From JBAYJY01 sp041664945 (GTDB lineage: Bacteria > UBP15 > UBA6099): a stretch of DNA of 9,665 bases. The notes beneath the pieces were generated by a model that searched no databases, was not told the origin of the DNA, and was given only the letters and a program-made list of their open reading frames with translations. The stretch spans positions 1 to 9,665 of the forward strand of contig JBAYJY010000180.1 in assembly GCA_041664945.1 (NCBI GenBank), given 5' to 3'. The position numbers and the translations under genes are program-made. This document shows, piece after piece, positions 1 to 5,220 of this stretch. Each line of letters begins with the position of its first letter. Within the stretch, counting starts at the first letter, position 1.

Positions 1-579
1 ATCCGTCAGCCACAAGCCGGTCACGTTGCCGAACGGATCCAGCTCGAAATCGTAATCCGCCGGATGCTTCGGCTTGATCGCTTCGAGCCGCCAGCGGCCC
101 GCGTCGCGCCCGGAGCCCACCGGCGCGAACACAAGTTCCGACACGCTGTAGCCGTGCGCCAGCGCGTTCATCACCCCGAACACCGCCTGCACAACCGACC
201 CGCGCATATTCTCCAGCGCCCGGCGCGTGAACGCCGCTATCTCCGCGTCGCGCTTCCCCGGCCCGCCCGGCAGCACATCCCAATCGGCGCTTATCACAGC
301 GAAACGCTTATAGTTCACCGCCATGCGCACCTGCGCGTCCGTCATCATCCGGTCGTAAACCTCAAGTCCCTTCCTGGCAACCAGCTCGTCAGGATTCATA
401 AAACCCGTGAAACCGCCGGGGCCGCGCTGCCGCGCGATTTCGACGTCCACGCCGCGCTCGCGGTCCGCGCCCTCAGGCGGCTTGCCCTTTCCGCCGCCGT
501 CCTCACGCGCATACTCGCGTGGCTCCGCGCCGTTCAGCGTCCGCTTAAACATTCTCCCGATTCTCTCTATAGCATTCAT
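1..579 (-). CDS. Phage portal protein, Mu gp29-like (DUF935), 5' part only
   Basis: The first 193 residues of a protein that runs off the left edge. Portal proteins form the ring at the capsid vertex through which the terminase pumps DNA. The identification rests on a stretch at about residues 70-110 (YDRMMTDAQVRMAVNYKR, then AVISADWDVLP) and on HGYSVSELVF at about 148-157. These match the pattern of DUF935 portals, where a residue set reading 'D..v..al..rk.av....w.v' is followed by 'G.s..E..w'. The next segment (WRLEAIKPKHPADYDF) fits the family's 'l....p..f.f' region. The start at 579 is supported by GGAGG at 587-591, seven bases upstream. It is the last gene seen in the packaging cluster, after the large terminase, which is a normal position for a portal. 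The N-terminal 45 residues are charged and low in complexity. The family call is from recalled motifs; the portal role is likely, the exact subfamily less so. Confidence 0.8.
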   Translation of the reverse strand, partial: MNAIERIGRMFKRTLNGAEPREYAREDGGGKGKPPEGADRERGVDVEIARQRGPGGFTGFMNPDELVARKGLEVYDRMMTDAQVRMAVNYKRFAVISADWDVLPGGPGKRDAEIAAFTRRALENMRGSVVQAVFGVMNALAHGYSVSELVFAPVGSGRDAGRWRLEAIKPKHPADYDFELDPFGNVTGLWLTD

Positions 580-603
580 CTCCCAGCCTCCTATTTTCAA
601 TTT

Positions 604-624
604 GGGCGCGCCTTAGGCTCGCCC
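604..624. repeat. Palindromic stem-loop upstream of portal gene
   Basis: GGGCG-c-GCC-TTA-GGC-t-CGCCC forms an eight-pair stem with one mismatch and a three-base loop. On the plus strand it is followed six bases later by a run of seven T, so it could act as a weak plus-strand terminator. On the coding (minus) strand it lies 12 bases upstream of the portal Shine-Dalgarno sequence. It has the same size and architecture as the palindromes at 1135 and 1564. Confidence 0.55.
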
Positions 625-734
625 CTGCGCTTTTTTTGTTTTGCCATTCCTCTGCAACCGAACTAATAGGAATTGAGTTCGGGTTTGCTTCGTCACTCTG
701 TTCCTCGCAACGACGAACTTCTTTTCGTCTTTCC

Positions 735-776
735 CTGTCTGCCGTCTACTGTCTGCCGTCTACTGTCTGCTGTCTA
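735..776. repeat. Tandem 14-mer, three copies
   Basis: CTGTCTGCCGTCTA is repeated three times head to tail (735-748, 749-762, 763-776). The third copy has one change (CTGTCTGCTGTCTA). Each unit is itself two diverged heptamers, CTGTCTG and CCGTCTA, so the block is six heptamers long. It lies nine bases beyond the stop codon of the helix-turn-helix gene. Confidence 0.9.
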
Positions 777-785
777 CTTCTTTAT

Positions 786-1082
786 TCACGCCGCTTCCTT
801 TAGCATGTCCGCCCGGATCGACGCGTCCGCGAGCCTCTCGAAAATCCTGCGCACCTTCCGGCTCAGTCCCGACTGGCTCGTCCCGTAATGCCAGGCGATC
901 TCGCGAGTCGAGTAGCCGAGCTGATGCAGATGCAGAATCACGCGCTCCGCCTCGTCCAGTTGCGCGGCGGCAAGCTCCTCCATGTCCAACAGACGCACCA
1001 GCCGCTCGTCCCAGTCGGGAACAAGCGCCAGCGCGTGATAAAACCCATCCGACCTCTCGAACAGCGGATAATTCATAGTCAT
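786..1082 (-). CDS. Sigma-70 region 4-like HTH protein, probable phage late regulator
   Basis: A 98-residue protein beginning MTMNYPLF. Residues 40-85 read as a region-4-type helix-turn-helix: 'LDEAERVILHLHQLGYSTREIAWHYGTS' corresponds in layout to the sigma factor pattern 'L...er.vl.l....g.s..eIA..lg.s', then SQSGLSRKVRRIFERL forms the recognition helix and following helix. Small phage proteins of this build (the RinA/ArpU-type activators) commonly control packaging and late genes, so that role is inferred here. The start at 1082 follows a G-rich stretch (GGAGGGGG); ATG at 1076 is an alternative two codons later. The reading frame stays open upstream to 1145, but that extension runs through a palindromic repeat and is unlikely to be translated. 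Its position between terminase and portal, rather than before the small terminase, is unusual for such regulators. Confidence 0.75.
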   Translation of the reverse strand: MTMNYPLFERSDGFYHALALVPDWDERLVRLLDMEELAAAQLDEAERVILHLHQLGYSTREIAWHYGTSQSGLSRKVRRIFERLADASIRADMLKEAA

Positions 1083-1134
1083 TCCCCCTCCCCCCCGTTT
1101 TGTCGCGTTTTCAATGACCGCGGTATTTTTGTTC

Positions 1135-1154
1135 GGGCACAGCATGCTGCGCCC
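1135..1154. repeat. Imperfect palindrome with AGCATGCT core
   Basis: GGGCACAGCATGCTGCGCCC has nine of ten base pairs around the centre 1144/1145. It shares the core CAGCATGCTG with the palindrome at 1564. Read on the minus strand, the element begins GTAGGGGCGC, and its TAG (1155-1157) is the stop codon of the upstream gene. On the plus strand a run of six T follows (1159-1164), giving it a terminator-like look in the orientation opposite to the genes. It resembles palindromic dispersed repeats I recall from several uncultivated bacterial lineages. Confidence 0.75.
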
Positions 1155-1496
1155 CTACTTTTTTCGCAATAACGAACTGAATAAATCCTCGATCCGCAAA
1201 TCCTCGCCAGCGCCGCGCGCTGTCTCGATCCGGCGAGAGAGCCCGTGCAGACGGTCGACACACGTCCGCCGCACAAGCGCCAGCACAAACGCGTTGCGCG
1301 TCGAAGGCCCCGTCGGCGAACGCTCGAAATCCGCAATCGCCCACTCAACATCCGCCTGCGCCACGCCCAGATTCGAGCAGCCTATCACCCCGTGCGCCGC
1401 GTAGCGATCCGCCAGCTTCCGAACCATCTCCGCCTCCGCCATCTCCCGCAGATGCCTGCACGCCCGAGCTCCGGCGTCCTCCGTTTTCGTTTTCAT
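1155..1496 (-). CDS. Hypothetical phage protein, unrecognised
   Basis: A 113-residue protein I do not recognise. It starts at 1496 behind a strong AGGAGG five bases upstream, so it is very likely translated. The sequence is soluble, mixed-charge and mostly helical. Residues 15-60 look like amphipathic helices (HLREMAEAEMVRKLADRY, then QADVEWAIADFERS), and the C-terminal part is Arg-rich (RRTCVDRLHGLSRRIETARG) before a final hydrophobic-acidic helix (DLRIEDLFSSLL). No signal peptide, membrane segment or zinc motif is seen. It is sandwiched between large terminase and the HTH gene on the same strand, so a packaging or regulatory accessory role is possible but unsupported. The last codons AAA-AAG-TAG run into the palindromic repeat, which supplies the stop codon, so the native C-terminus may have been altered. 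Confidence 0.75.
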   Translation of the reverse strand: MKTKTEDAGARACRHLREMAEAEMVRKLADRYAAHGVIGCSNLGVAQADVEWAIADFERSPTGPSTRNAFVLALVRRTCVDRLHGLSRRIETARGAGEDLRIEDLFSSLLRKK

Positions 1497-1672
1497 AGCG
1501 GCCTCCTCTCGCGCTTTCTGCTTCTTTCCTATTTCCGGTTACTGTTTTCTTTCTTCTGCATTTGGTCGCAGCATGCTGCGACCCCACGAATGAACGCTAT
1601 CCGTTTTATCTTTCCCCAGCTACCAACTACCAATCCCGATTTTTTAATCTTTTCCCTGTCTACTTGTACTTT
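1497..1672. other. Intergenic gap filled with repeats
   Basis: No gene is seen in the 176 bases between the large terminase and the 113-residue gene. Contents are the AGGAGG of the downstream gene (1502-1507), a purine-rich run on the coding strand (about 1510-1560), the perfect palindrome at 1564-1583, and CTACCAACTACCAA (1621-1634), two copies of a heptamer similar in style to the heptamer block at 735-776. TTTCCCTGTCT also occurs both here (1641-1651) and at 730-740. Confidence 0.55.
1564..1583. repeat. Perfect 20-bp palindrome
   Basis: GGTCGCAGCATGCTGCGACC is fully self-complementary (10 pairs, centre 1573/1574). It shares the core CAGCATGCTG with the element at 1135-1154 but differs in the outer arms (GGTCG versus GGGCA), with compensating changes on the other side. 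That keeps the palindrome intact, as expected for a repeat selected for hairpin structure. Confidence 0.85.
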
Positions 1673-3433
1673 TCACCACGACTTCATATCGTCGCGGCCG
1701 GTTCCGATCTGCACATCAGGCTCCCGCGAACCGCTCTCCGGCGGCGCGCAAGTCCGCGAACCCGCCGTTCCGACGCCGGCCAGAATGCTGCCGAGATCGC
1801 GCGCGCCCCGCGTGTCGGCGAGACGGCAATAACTGTCCGCATGCCTGAAGTGGTCCGGGCCGCGCCGCACCCACTCGTAGCCGGTTATCTCGCCCGCCGC
1901 GTCGCGAAGCGGGCGCCGTGCTGCGTTCCGCATCTGCGGCTTGAACACATCCTCTATCAGCGGATGCCTCGGAAGCCGCACCCCGCCGCGCTGGTAGTCG
2001 CCCGCCGACGCATCAAGCGACTCCGTGCGGTCAACCGCGACAACGCCCCCGGAATCGTTCCACATCGCACCGCCGCGCGCCCCCCGCTGGTAGCGGCACA
2101 AATAAACGCGGCCAGGAAAACGCGACGCGAAATCGCGCGCCGAGTGCTTGTTCGGCATCCCGTCTATCACGCACGTCCGCACGTCGTAGTTGCGCATCAG
2201 CGCATCCAGCCCCTCGAACCTGTCCAGAATCCCCGCCCAGACAACGCGCCTGACATTCTGTTGCCGATCGGAAATCACCGCGTGCAGCTCATTCCCCTGA
2301 TCGACCCCCATCGAGCAGGACACTCCCCGCGACGCCATCGGATAGCCGCCGTCGCAAGCGTTCAGCGACTCCGCCGTCAGCGACGCCGCGCTGTCCTCGT
2401 AAGGAAAGCCGACCCGCGAATTCCAGAAATCCGCCATGCAGCGCGTGTTCCTGAAATCGTCGAGAATGGCCGCCTGCACCGGCCGCCCGCGCTGAATCAC
2501 CTGCGAGTAAAGCTGCGAGAGGTGAAACCCGGCGATCTCCCGCCCCGGCCAGTCAGCCGCCCAGCGACCCGCCGCCGCGTCCAGCCGCGCCGCGCATTTG
2601 CGGCAGCCCAGATAAACCTCGCCGCCGCGCTCGTACAGAACGCGGTCCGGGCCGTTGTCTTCGCGAAACGTCCTTTCCGGCTGATTCTCCGTTCCGCAAC
2701 GCTCGCACTTCAGCGTCCAGAACCGCATGTCCGACCGCTCGAACGCCGCGTCTATCCCGTAGTCCGAAATCGTCGGCGTGCAAGCCTCCCGCTGAAGCGC
2801 GAGCTCCGAGTGCGAGAGTCGCTTAACCGCAAGCTCGTAGTCAGCCGTCGTAACCTTGTCTCGCTCGTCGATCATAATCAAATCCGCCGGCACGGACGCA
2901 GTTGAAACCTTCGACTTCATCCCCCTGAAATAAAGCGACCCATCGACCGCCCCGTCGCCGTTAACGAACTGGAGATAGTGAACGTTGTCCGCGCCGCGCG
3001 CGCGCGCGGCGAGACGCGGACTGCCCGACACGAACGGCTTCACCCGATCGCGCACGAAGTCGTCCATGTCGCGCGCCGTCGGGAAGAAATATACCGCGCG
3101 CCGCGCGCGCCCGGTGTCCAGCGCCCACAGCGCGTCGAGGATCCCGAACACCGAGCCGCCCATCTGCGCCGCTTTTTCGATCACGATATGCGCCGCCCCG
3201 CATTCATAAATGCCGCGCAGGCACTCGTGTCGCTCGAACGAAAACGGGCGCCCGTCGAGCGTCGCGTTTCGCAGCGCCCACTCCGCCCTGCCCGCGTTCC
3301 CGCCGGCGCAGCCGCGCGACAACCGCTCTTCGATTTCGTCGCCTGCCGCCGAAAGCCCCTCCCGCAGCGCGCGCGTCACCGCCGCGTCCACCCGCCGCGG
3401 AATCACAAAACTTTGATTATCAACGTTTGTCAT
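1673..3433 (-). CDS. Phage terminase large subunit (ATPase-nuclease)
   Basis: A 586-residue packaging motor and headful nuclease that cuts concatemeric phage DNA and drives it through the portal. Visible parts: an N-terminal ATPase with a degenerate Walker A (EKAAQMGGS, residues 86-94, lacking the usual Lys before Ser as in other QxG-S terminases); Walker B with catalytic Glu (LIMIDE, 185-190); a zinc-ribbon-like insert with CERC (243-246) and CRKC (277-280), as seen in GpA-type terminases; and an RNase H-like nuclease with acidic residues at D378 (GVDQG), D424 (VIDG) and D533 (HFRHADSYCRLA). The length fits the family. The start at 3433 has GAGG seven bases upstream. It lies 27 bases after the probable small terminase on the same strand, the usual terS-terL order. 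Best guess is the GpA-like/Mu gp28-type branch, consistent with the DUF935 portal that follows. Confidence 0.92.
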   Translation of the reverse strand: MTNVDNQSFVIPRRVDAAVTRALREGLSAAGDEIEERLSRGCAGGNAGRAEWALRNATLDGRPFSFERHECLRGIYECGAAHIVIEKAAQMGGSVFGILDALWALDTGRARRAVYFFPTARDMDDFVRDRVKPFVSGSPRLAARARGADNVHYLQFVNGDGAVDGSLYFRGMKSKVSTASVPADLIMIDERDKVTTADYELAVKRLSHSELALQREACTPTISDYGIDAAFERSDMRFWTLKCERCGTENQPERTFREDNGPDRVLYERGGEVYLGCRKCAARLDAAAGRWAADWPGREIAGFHLSQLYSQVIQRGRPVQAAILDDFRNTRCMADFWNSRVGFPYEDSAASLTAESLNACDGGYPMASRGVSCSMGVDQGNELHAVISDRQQNVRRVVWAGILDRFEGLDALMRNYDVRTCVIDGMPNKHSARDFASRFPGRVYLCRYQRGARGGAMWNDSGGVVAVDRTESLDASAGDYQRGGVRLPRHPLIEDVFKPQMRNAARRPLRDAAGEITGYEWVRRGPDHFRHADSYCRLADTRGARDLGSILAGVGTAGSRTCAPPESGSREPDVQIGTGRDDMKSW

Positions 3434-3460
3434 TTGACCGCCTCTTATCCGAATCGCGCC

Positions 3461-4030
3461 TCAGGCCCTCTCCGAGACCTCGATGTTTTCAAACGCCTCC
3501 CTCATCCGCCGCGCGAGCGCCTCCGGCGGCTCGCCGGGTTTCGACGCCTCCGCCGCCCTTATAACCCGCTCCCTGATGTTCGCTATCAGCGTCCTGATCT
3601 CGTCCGGCTTCATCAGCTTCCGCTGCCGCTCCTCAACCCTGCTGATCCGGTCTATCGCCTCGAACAACTCGCCCGCGAGGCTCTGTATCCGCTTGCCGTG
3701 CGACTCCAGCGCCGCCGCGTACTCCTCGGCAGCGTCGTTCGCATTGCTCATCCGCACCTCGTCGAGTTGCGCGAGATGCTCGTCCAGCAACGCCTTGATC
3801 GCCGCCACCCCCGTCTTTATCTGGCTCAGCAACCCCGGGTCGTTGACCATCTGCTCGATCCGCACGCACAACCCTTCCCCCTTTGGAAGCGCACGCTTCG
3901 CGCCGGCGTCCCTTTTCATGTGCGTCGCGCAGTATTCGGCGCCCGGCATCGCGGAACGGCCGCACTTTCCGCCCGTCTTTTTCGTATAGCCAAGACATTT
4001 TCGCTTTGTTTCTTCAGCCTTCGTCTCCAT
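3461..4030 (-). CDS. Probable terminase small subunit with Cys3-His motif
   Basis: A 189-residue protein directly upstream of the large terminase, where the DNA-recognition small subunit normally sits. Residues 12-37 carry C12, C23, C34 and H37 (spacing C-x10-C-x10-C-x2-H in 'KCLGYTKKTGGKCGRS' and 'EYCATH'). This resembles the short Cys/His knuckle at the front of many phage terminase small subunits and other phage DNA-binding proteins. The remainder (about 55-185) is highly helical and charged, with likely coiled-coil stretches at about 75-95 and 118-160, suited to oligomerisation. No classic helix-turn-helix is obvious. The start at 4030 is preceded by AAGGAG eight bases away. The terS assignment rests on position and general build rather than a decisive motif; a scaffold or other DNA-binding protein is possible. 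Confidence 0.62.
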   Translation of the reverse strand: METKAEETKRKCLGYTKKTGGKCGRSAMPGAEYCATHMKRDAGAKRALPKGEGLCVRIEQMVNDPGLLSQIKTGVAAIKALLDEHLAQLDEVRMSNANDAAEEYAAALESHGKRIQSLAGELFEAIDRISRVEERQRKLMKPDEIRTLIANIRERVIRAAEASKPGEPPEALARRMREAFENIEVSERA

Positions 4031-4085
4031 TCGGATGTCTCCTTGTGTGGTTTATATCTTTCTCCGCGTCTCCGTGGTTATGCTT
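4031..4085. repeat. Gap with fragment of a dispersed repeat
   Basis: The 55 bases between the two zinc-motif genes contain, on the minus strand, AACCACGGAGACGCGGAGAA (4078 down to 4059). This closely matches a repeat I recall as widespread between genes in genomes of many uncultivated bacteria (ACCACGGAGACACGGAGA). The only other recognised content is the ribosome binding site of the downstream gene (about 4039-4044). Confidence 0.45.
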
Positions 4086-4403
4086 TCAAATCAACTCACC
4101 CAGGCAGTCGAGGCAGACCCGTCCTCCGGTCCGGTCGCTCCTGACCGTTCGCGACCAGTGGACCACTCCTCCGCACGTCTCGCACTCCGCGTGTCCCGGC
4201 GGAATGCGCGCCGCTTCTCCTCGCGCAGGCGACAATTCCAGCGGCTCCGTCATCGCGGCCCCGCACCAGCGGCAGACAAATTTCTCCCGGCCCCCGCTCC
4301 GCTCCCCGGTCCCGATCCAATAGTGCGCGCATCCCTCGCGCCCGCGCCCAAGCCATTCCCGCTTTTGCTCCTCTGCGCCTATCGCATTTTGTGAATTTCG
4401 CAT
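4086..4403 (-). CDS. Small zinc-ribbon phage protein, function unknown
   Basis: A 105-residue protein, first of the minus-strand phage cluster. It has three CxxC pairs, CRWC (44-47), CETC (74-77) and CLDC (97-100), plus C25 and H27 in CAHYW. The arrangement suggests two zinc sites: C25/H27 with C44/C47, and C74/C77 with C97/C100. No catalytic motif is seen. Proteins with this 'C-x-H-x-W ... CxxCG' build are common in phage genomes as small DNA- or protein-binding factors. The start at 4403 has AAGGAA seven bases upstream. It is 55 bases upstream of the probable small terminase and probably co-transcribed with it from the 4404-4520 region. The N-terminal ten residues look disordered. Confidence 0.75.
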   Translation of the reverse strand: MRNSQNAIGAEEQKREWLGRGREGCAHYWIGTGERSGGREKFVCRWCGAAMTEPLELSPARGEAARIPPGHAECETCGGVVHWSRTVRSDRTGGRVCLDCLGELI

Positions 4404-4437
4404 GAACTTATTCCTTTTCCTTTATTTGCCGCTATCC

Positions 4438-4462
4438 TGTCGCGAAAGCGGATATTTTCGCG
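4438..4462. promoter_or_regulatory. Inverted repeat CGCGAAA-N8-TTTCGCG
   Basis: Arms 4441-4447 (CGCGAAA) and 4456-4462 (TTTCGCG) are perfect complements around an eight-base spacer. The element lies in the divergent control region, between the start of the minus-strand phage cluster and the promoter of the plus-strand regulator. TGTCGC starts three bases before the left arm (4438-4443) and recurs at 4473-4478 inside the second inverted repeat. It could be an operator for either transcript or a hairpin in the leader of the minus-strand transcript. Confidence 0.5.
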
Positions 4463-4468
4463 GCGTCC

Positions 4469-4483
4469 CGTTTGTCGCAAACG
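4469..4483. promoter_or_regulatory. Candidate operator overlapping the -35 box
   Basis: CGTTTG-TCG-CAAACG is a perfect six-base inverted repeat with a three-base centre. It covers the -35 hexamer of the adjacent plus-strand promoter (TTGTCG, 4472-4477), so a protein bound here would block RNA polymerase. The size and odd-base centre suit a small dimeric Xre-type repressor, such as the one encoded next to it. The binding itself is inferred. Confidence 0.6.
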
Positions 4484-4499
4484 ATATGTGTGATATAAT
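4472..4499 (+). promoter_or_regulatory. Sigma-70-type promoter for the plus-strand regulator
   Basis: TTGTCG (4472-4477, four of six matches to the consensus) and TATAAT (4494-4499, perfect) are 16 bases apart. The -10 is preceded by TGA, giving the extended -10 form TGnTATAAT. Transcription would start near 4506 and give a leader of roughly 95 bases before the regulator's start codon at 4602. Confidence 0.7.
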
Positions 4500-4575
4500 T
4501 GCAGGTAGGCGGTTGCGCGCGCTTCCCGCGAACAAATGAGCGGTCGCGGCGGGCGTACCGACTACGCCATTAAGG

Positions 4576-4594
4576 CTACCACATACGGTAGGTG
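4576..4594 (+). promoter_or_regulatory. Ribosome binding site within a small inverted repeat
   Basis: TAGGTG (4589-4594) lies seven bases before the GTG at 4602 and decides that start over the upstream in-frame ATG at 4536, which has no Shine-Dalgarno sequence. The GGTAG that contains part of it (4587-4591) is complementary to CTACC (4576-4580) across a six-base loop. Part of the site could thus be folded away in the mRNA. The stem is only five pairs, so the effect may be small. Confidence 0.45.
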
Positions 4595-4601
4595 CTGTCA
4601 A

Positions 4602-4985
4602 GTGGAAAAACAAAAAAAGTTTTCGGAACGGCTGAACGCGATAGTGATGGATCTGGTGGAGGGGCGCGGAAGAGCGGCGACGGCGGAAGCGCTCGGGATG
4701 CCGGCTAACTTTTTTTCGCCGAGCAAATACGGGCCGGAAAGATTCGCGACGAAGAGCATCGGGCACCTCGACGCGCTGGAGGAATGCTTCGGGATAGATT
4801 TACTGGGCGGATCGGGCTCTGCGCTCGCGAGGGAAATCGAACGCGCGGAAAGCGACGGCGCGCTTACGCAACACGACCGGACGGCAATTCTTTCGATCGT
4901 GAGGGCGGCGCGCGAACACGCCGTGGTCCACGCGCGAGGCGCGGCAGCGATCGAAAAAATTAAAAAGCAGAAAATGCGCCGCTGA
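4602..4985 (+). CDS. Small Xre-like DNA-binding protein, probable phage repressor/regulator
   Basis: A 127-residue protein read from GTG at 4602 (KQKKFSERLNAIV follows). Residues 20-68 have the layout of a Cro/CI-type helix-turn-helix: helix RAATAEALGM, turn PANFF, recognition segment SPSKYGPERFATKS, then HLDALEECFGIDLL, resembling the closing helix of Xre domains ('l..ia..l.v.l..L'). The rest (75-127) is helical and charged, ends in a very basic tail (KIKKQKMRR) and may dimerise. There is no peptidase domain like that of LexA or lambda CI. It is the only plus-strand gene in the phage part, is divergent from the packaging cluster and has an operator-like repeat over its own promoter. This fits an autoregulated repressor or activator of the phage genes; the HTH match is moderate, not diagnostic. 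Confidence 0.72.
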   Translation: MEKQKKFSERLNAIVMDLVEGRGRAATAEALGMPANFFSPSKYGPERFATKSIGHLDALEECFGIDLLGGSGSALAREIERAESDGALTQHDRTAILSIVRAAREHAVVHARGAAAIEKIKKQKMRR

Positions 4986-5008
4986 CGCCATTTTCGCGAC
5001 CGCCCGTT

Positions 5009-5152
5009 TTATTTTTCGGGTAAGTATACGGAAATTCGCACCCAGTCGCCTACATACTCAATGTCGTCCATGTAATACTCTTGCCCCGCCAGAATCCAAT
5101 CAGCTATTTCCTCTCTCTTCTCCGTGGTAAAGCATTCTTTTTGTCTATTCAT
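5009..5152 (-). CDS. Small hypothetical protein (47 residues)
   Basis: The ORF MNRQKECFTTEKREEIADWI... ends in VRISVYLPEK. It starts at ATG 5152, behind GGAGG (5160-5164) with seven bases of spacing, which is the best argument that it is real. It is acidic, soluble and has no recognised motif. Its codons (AGA, ATA, ATT, TTA, CAA, AAA) are less GC-biased than those of the neighbouring phage and host genes, suggesting a different origin. It converges on the regulator gene, with 23 bases between the two stops, and lies downstream of the strong terminator at 5221-5269, so it needs its own promoter between 5153 and 5220. That stretch contains AT-rich candidates, but none with a good -35/-10 pair. 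It may be the last gene of the phage element or an accessory gene at the boundary. Confidence 0.58.
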   Translation of the reverse strand: MNRQKECFTTEKREEIADWILAGQEYYMDDIEYVGDWVRISVYLPEK

Positions 5153-5220
5153 CCGAGCGCCTCCAGACACAAGACCTACTGGATATTTGTATAGCTACCA
5201 TTTTAGAACGGGGTTGTGAC

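Larger units (their letters stand above)
580..785. other. Intergenic gap filled with repeats
   Basis: No gene is seen in the roughly 200 bases between the regulator-like gene and the portal gene. Besides the portal ribosome binding site (587-591), the gap holds a 21-base palindrome (604-624), a stretch on the plus strand reading TTTGCTTCGTCACTCTGTTC (684-703) that resembles a dispersed repeat I recall from many draft bacterial genomes, and a tandem 14-mer (735-776). Phage structural clusters are usually packed with only a few bases between genes, so this filling is unusual. Confidence 0.6.

Noticed and set aside
64..666. Plus-strand open frame of 200 codons
   Set aside because: It is antisense to the portal gene, which has a ribosome binding site and family motifs; the plus frame has neither.
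735..776. CRISPR array
   Set aside because: The 14-base units are contiguous with no spacers, so this is a simple tandem repeat.
1083..1145. N-terminal extension of the HTH gene to ATG 1145
   Set aside because: The extra codons are translated palindrome and a G-run (GGGG residues), and the ATG itself is the centre of the repeat. The ATG at 1082 or 1076 has the G-rich ribosome binding site.
1562..2905. Plus-strand open frame of 447 codons
   Set aside because: It lies opposite the large terminase, whose motifs are clear. The translation is Arg/Pro/His-rich without domains, as expected for the antisense frame of a GC-rich gene.
2978..4144. Plus-strand open frame of 388 codons
   Set aside because: It is antisense to the terminase genes, low-complexity and Arg-rich, and spans two real genes and their gap.
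4536..4601. Upstream ATG (4536) for the plus-strand regulator
   Set aside because: There is no Shine-Dalgarno sequence before it and the added residues look unrelated to a structured domain; GTG 4602 has TAGGTG seven bases upstream.
4422..4766. Minus-strand 114-codon frame
   Set aside because: It overlaps the divergent control region and the regulator gene, lacks a ribosome binding site and shows no family features.
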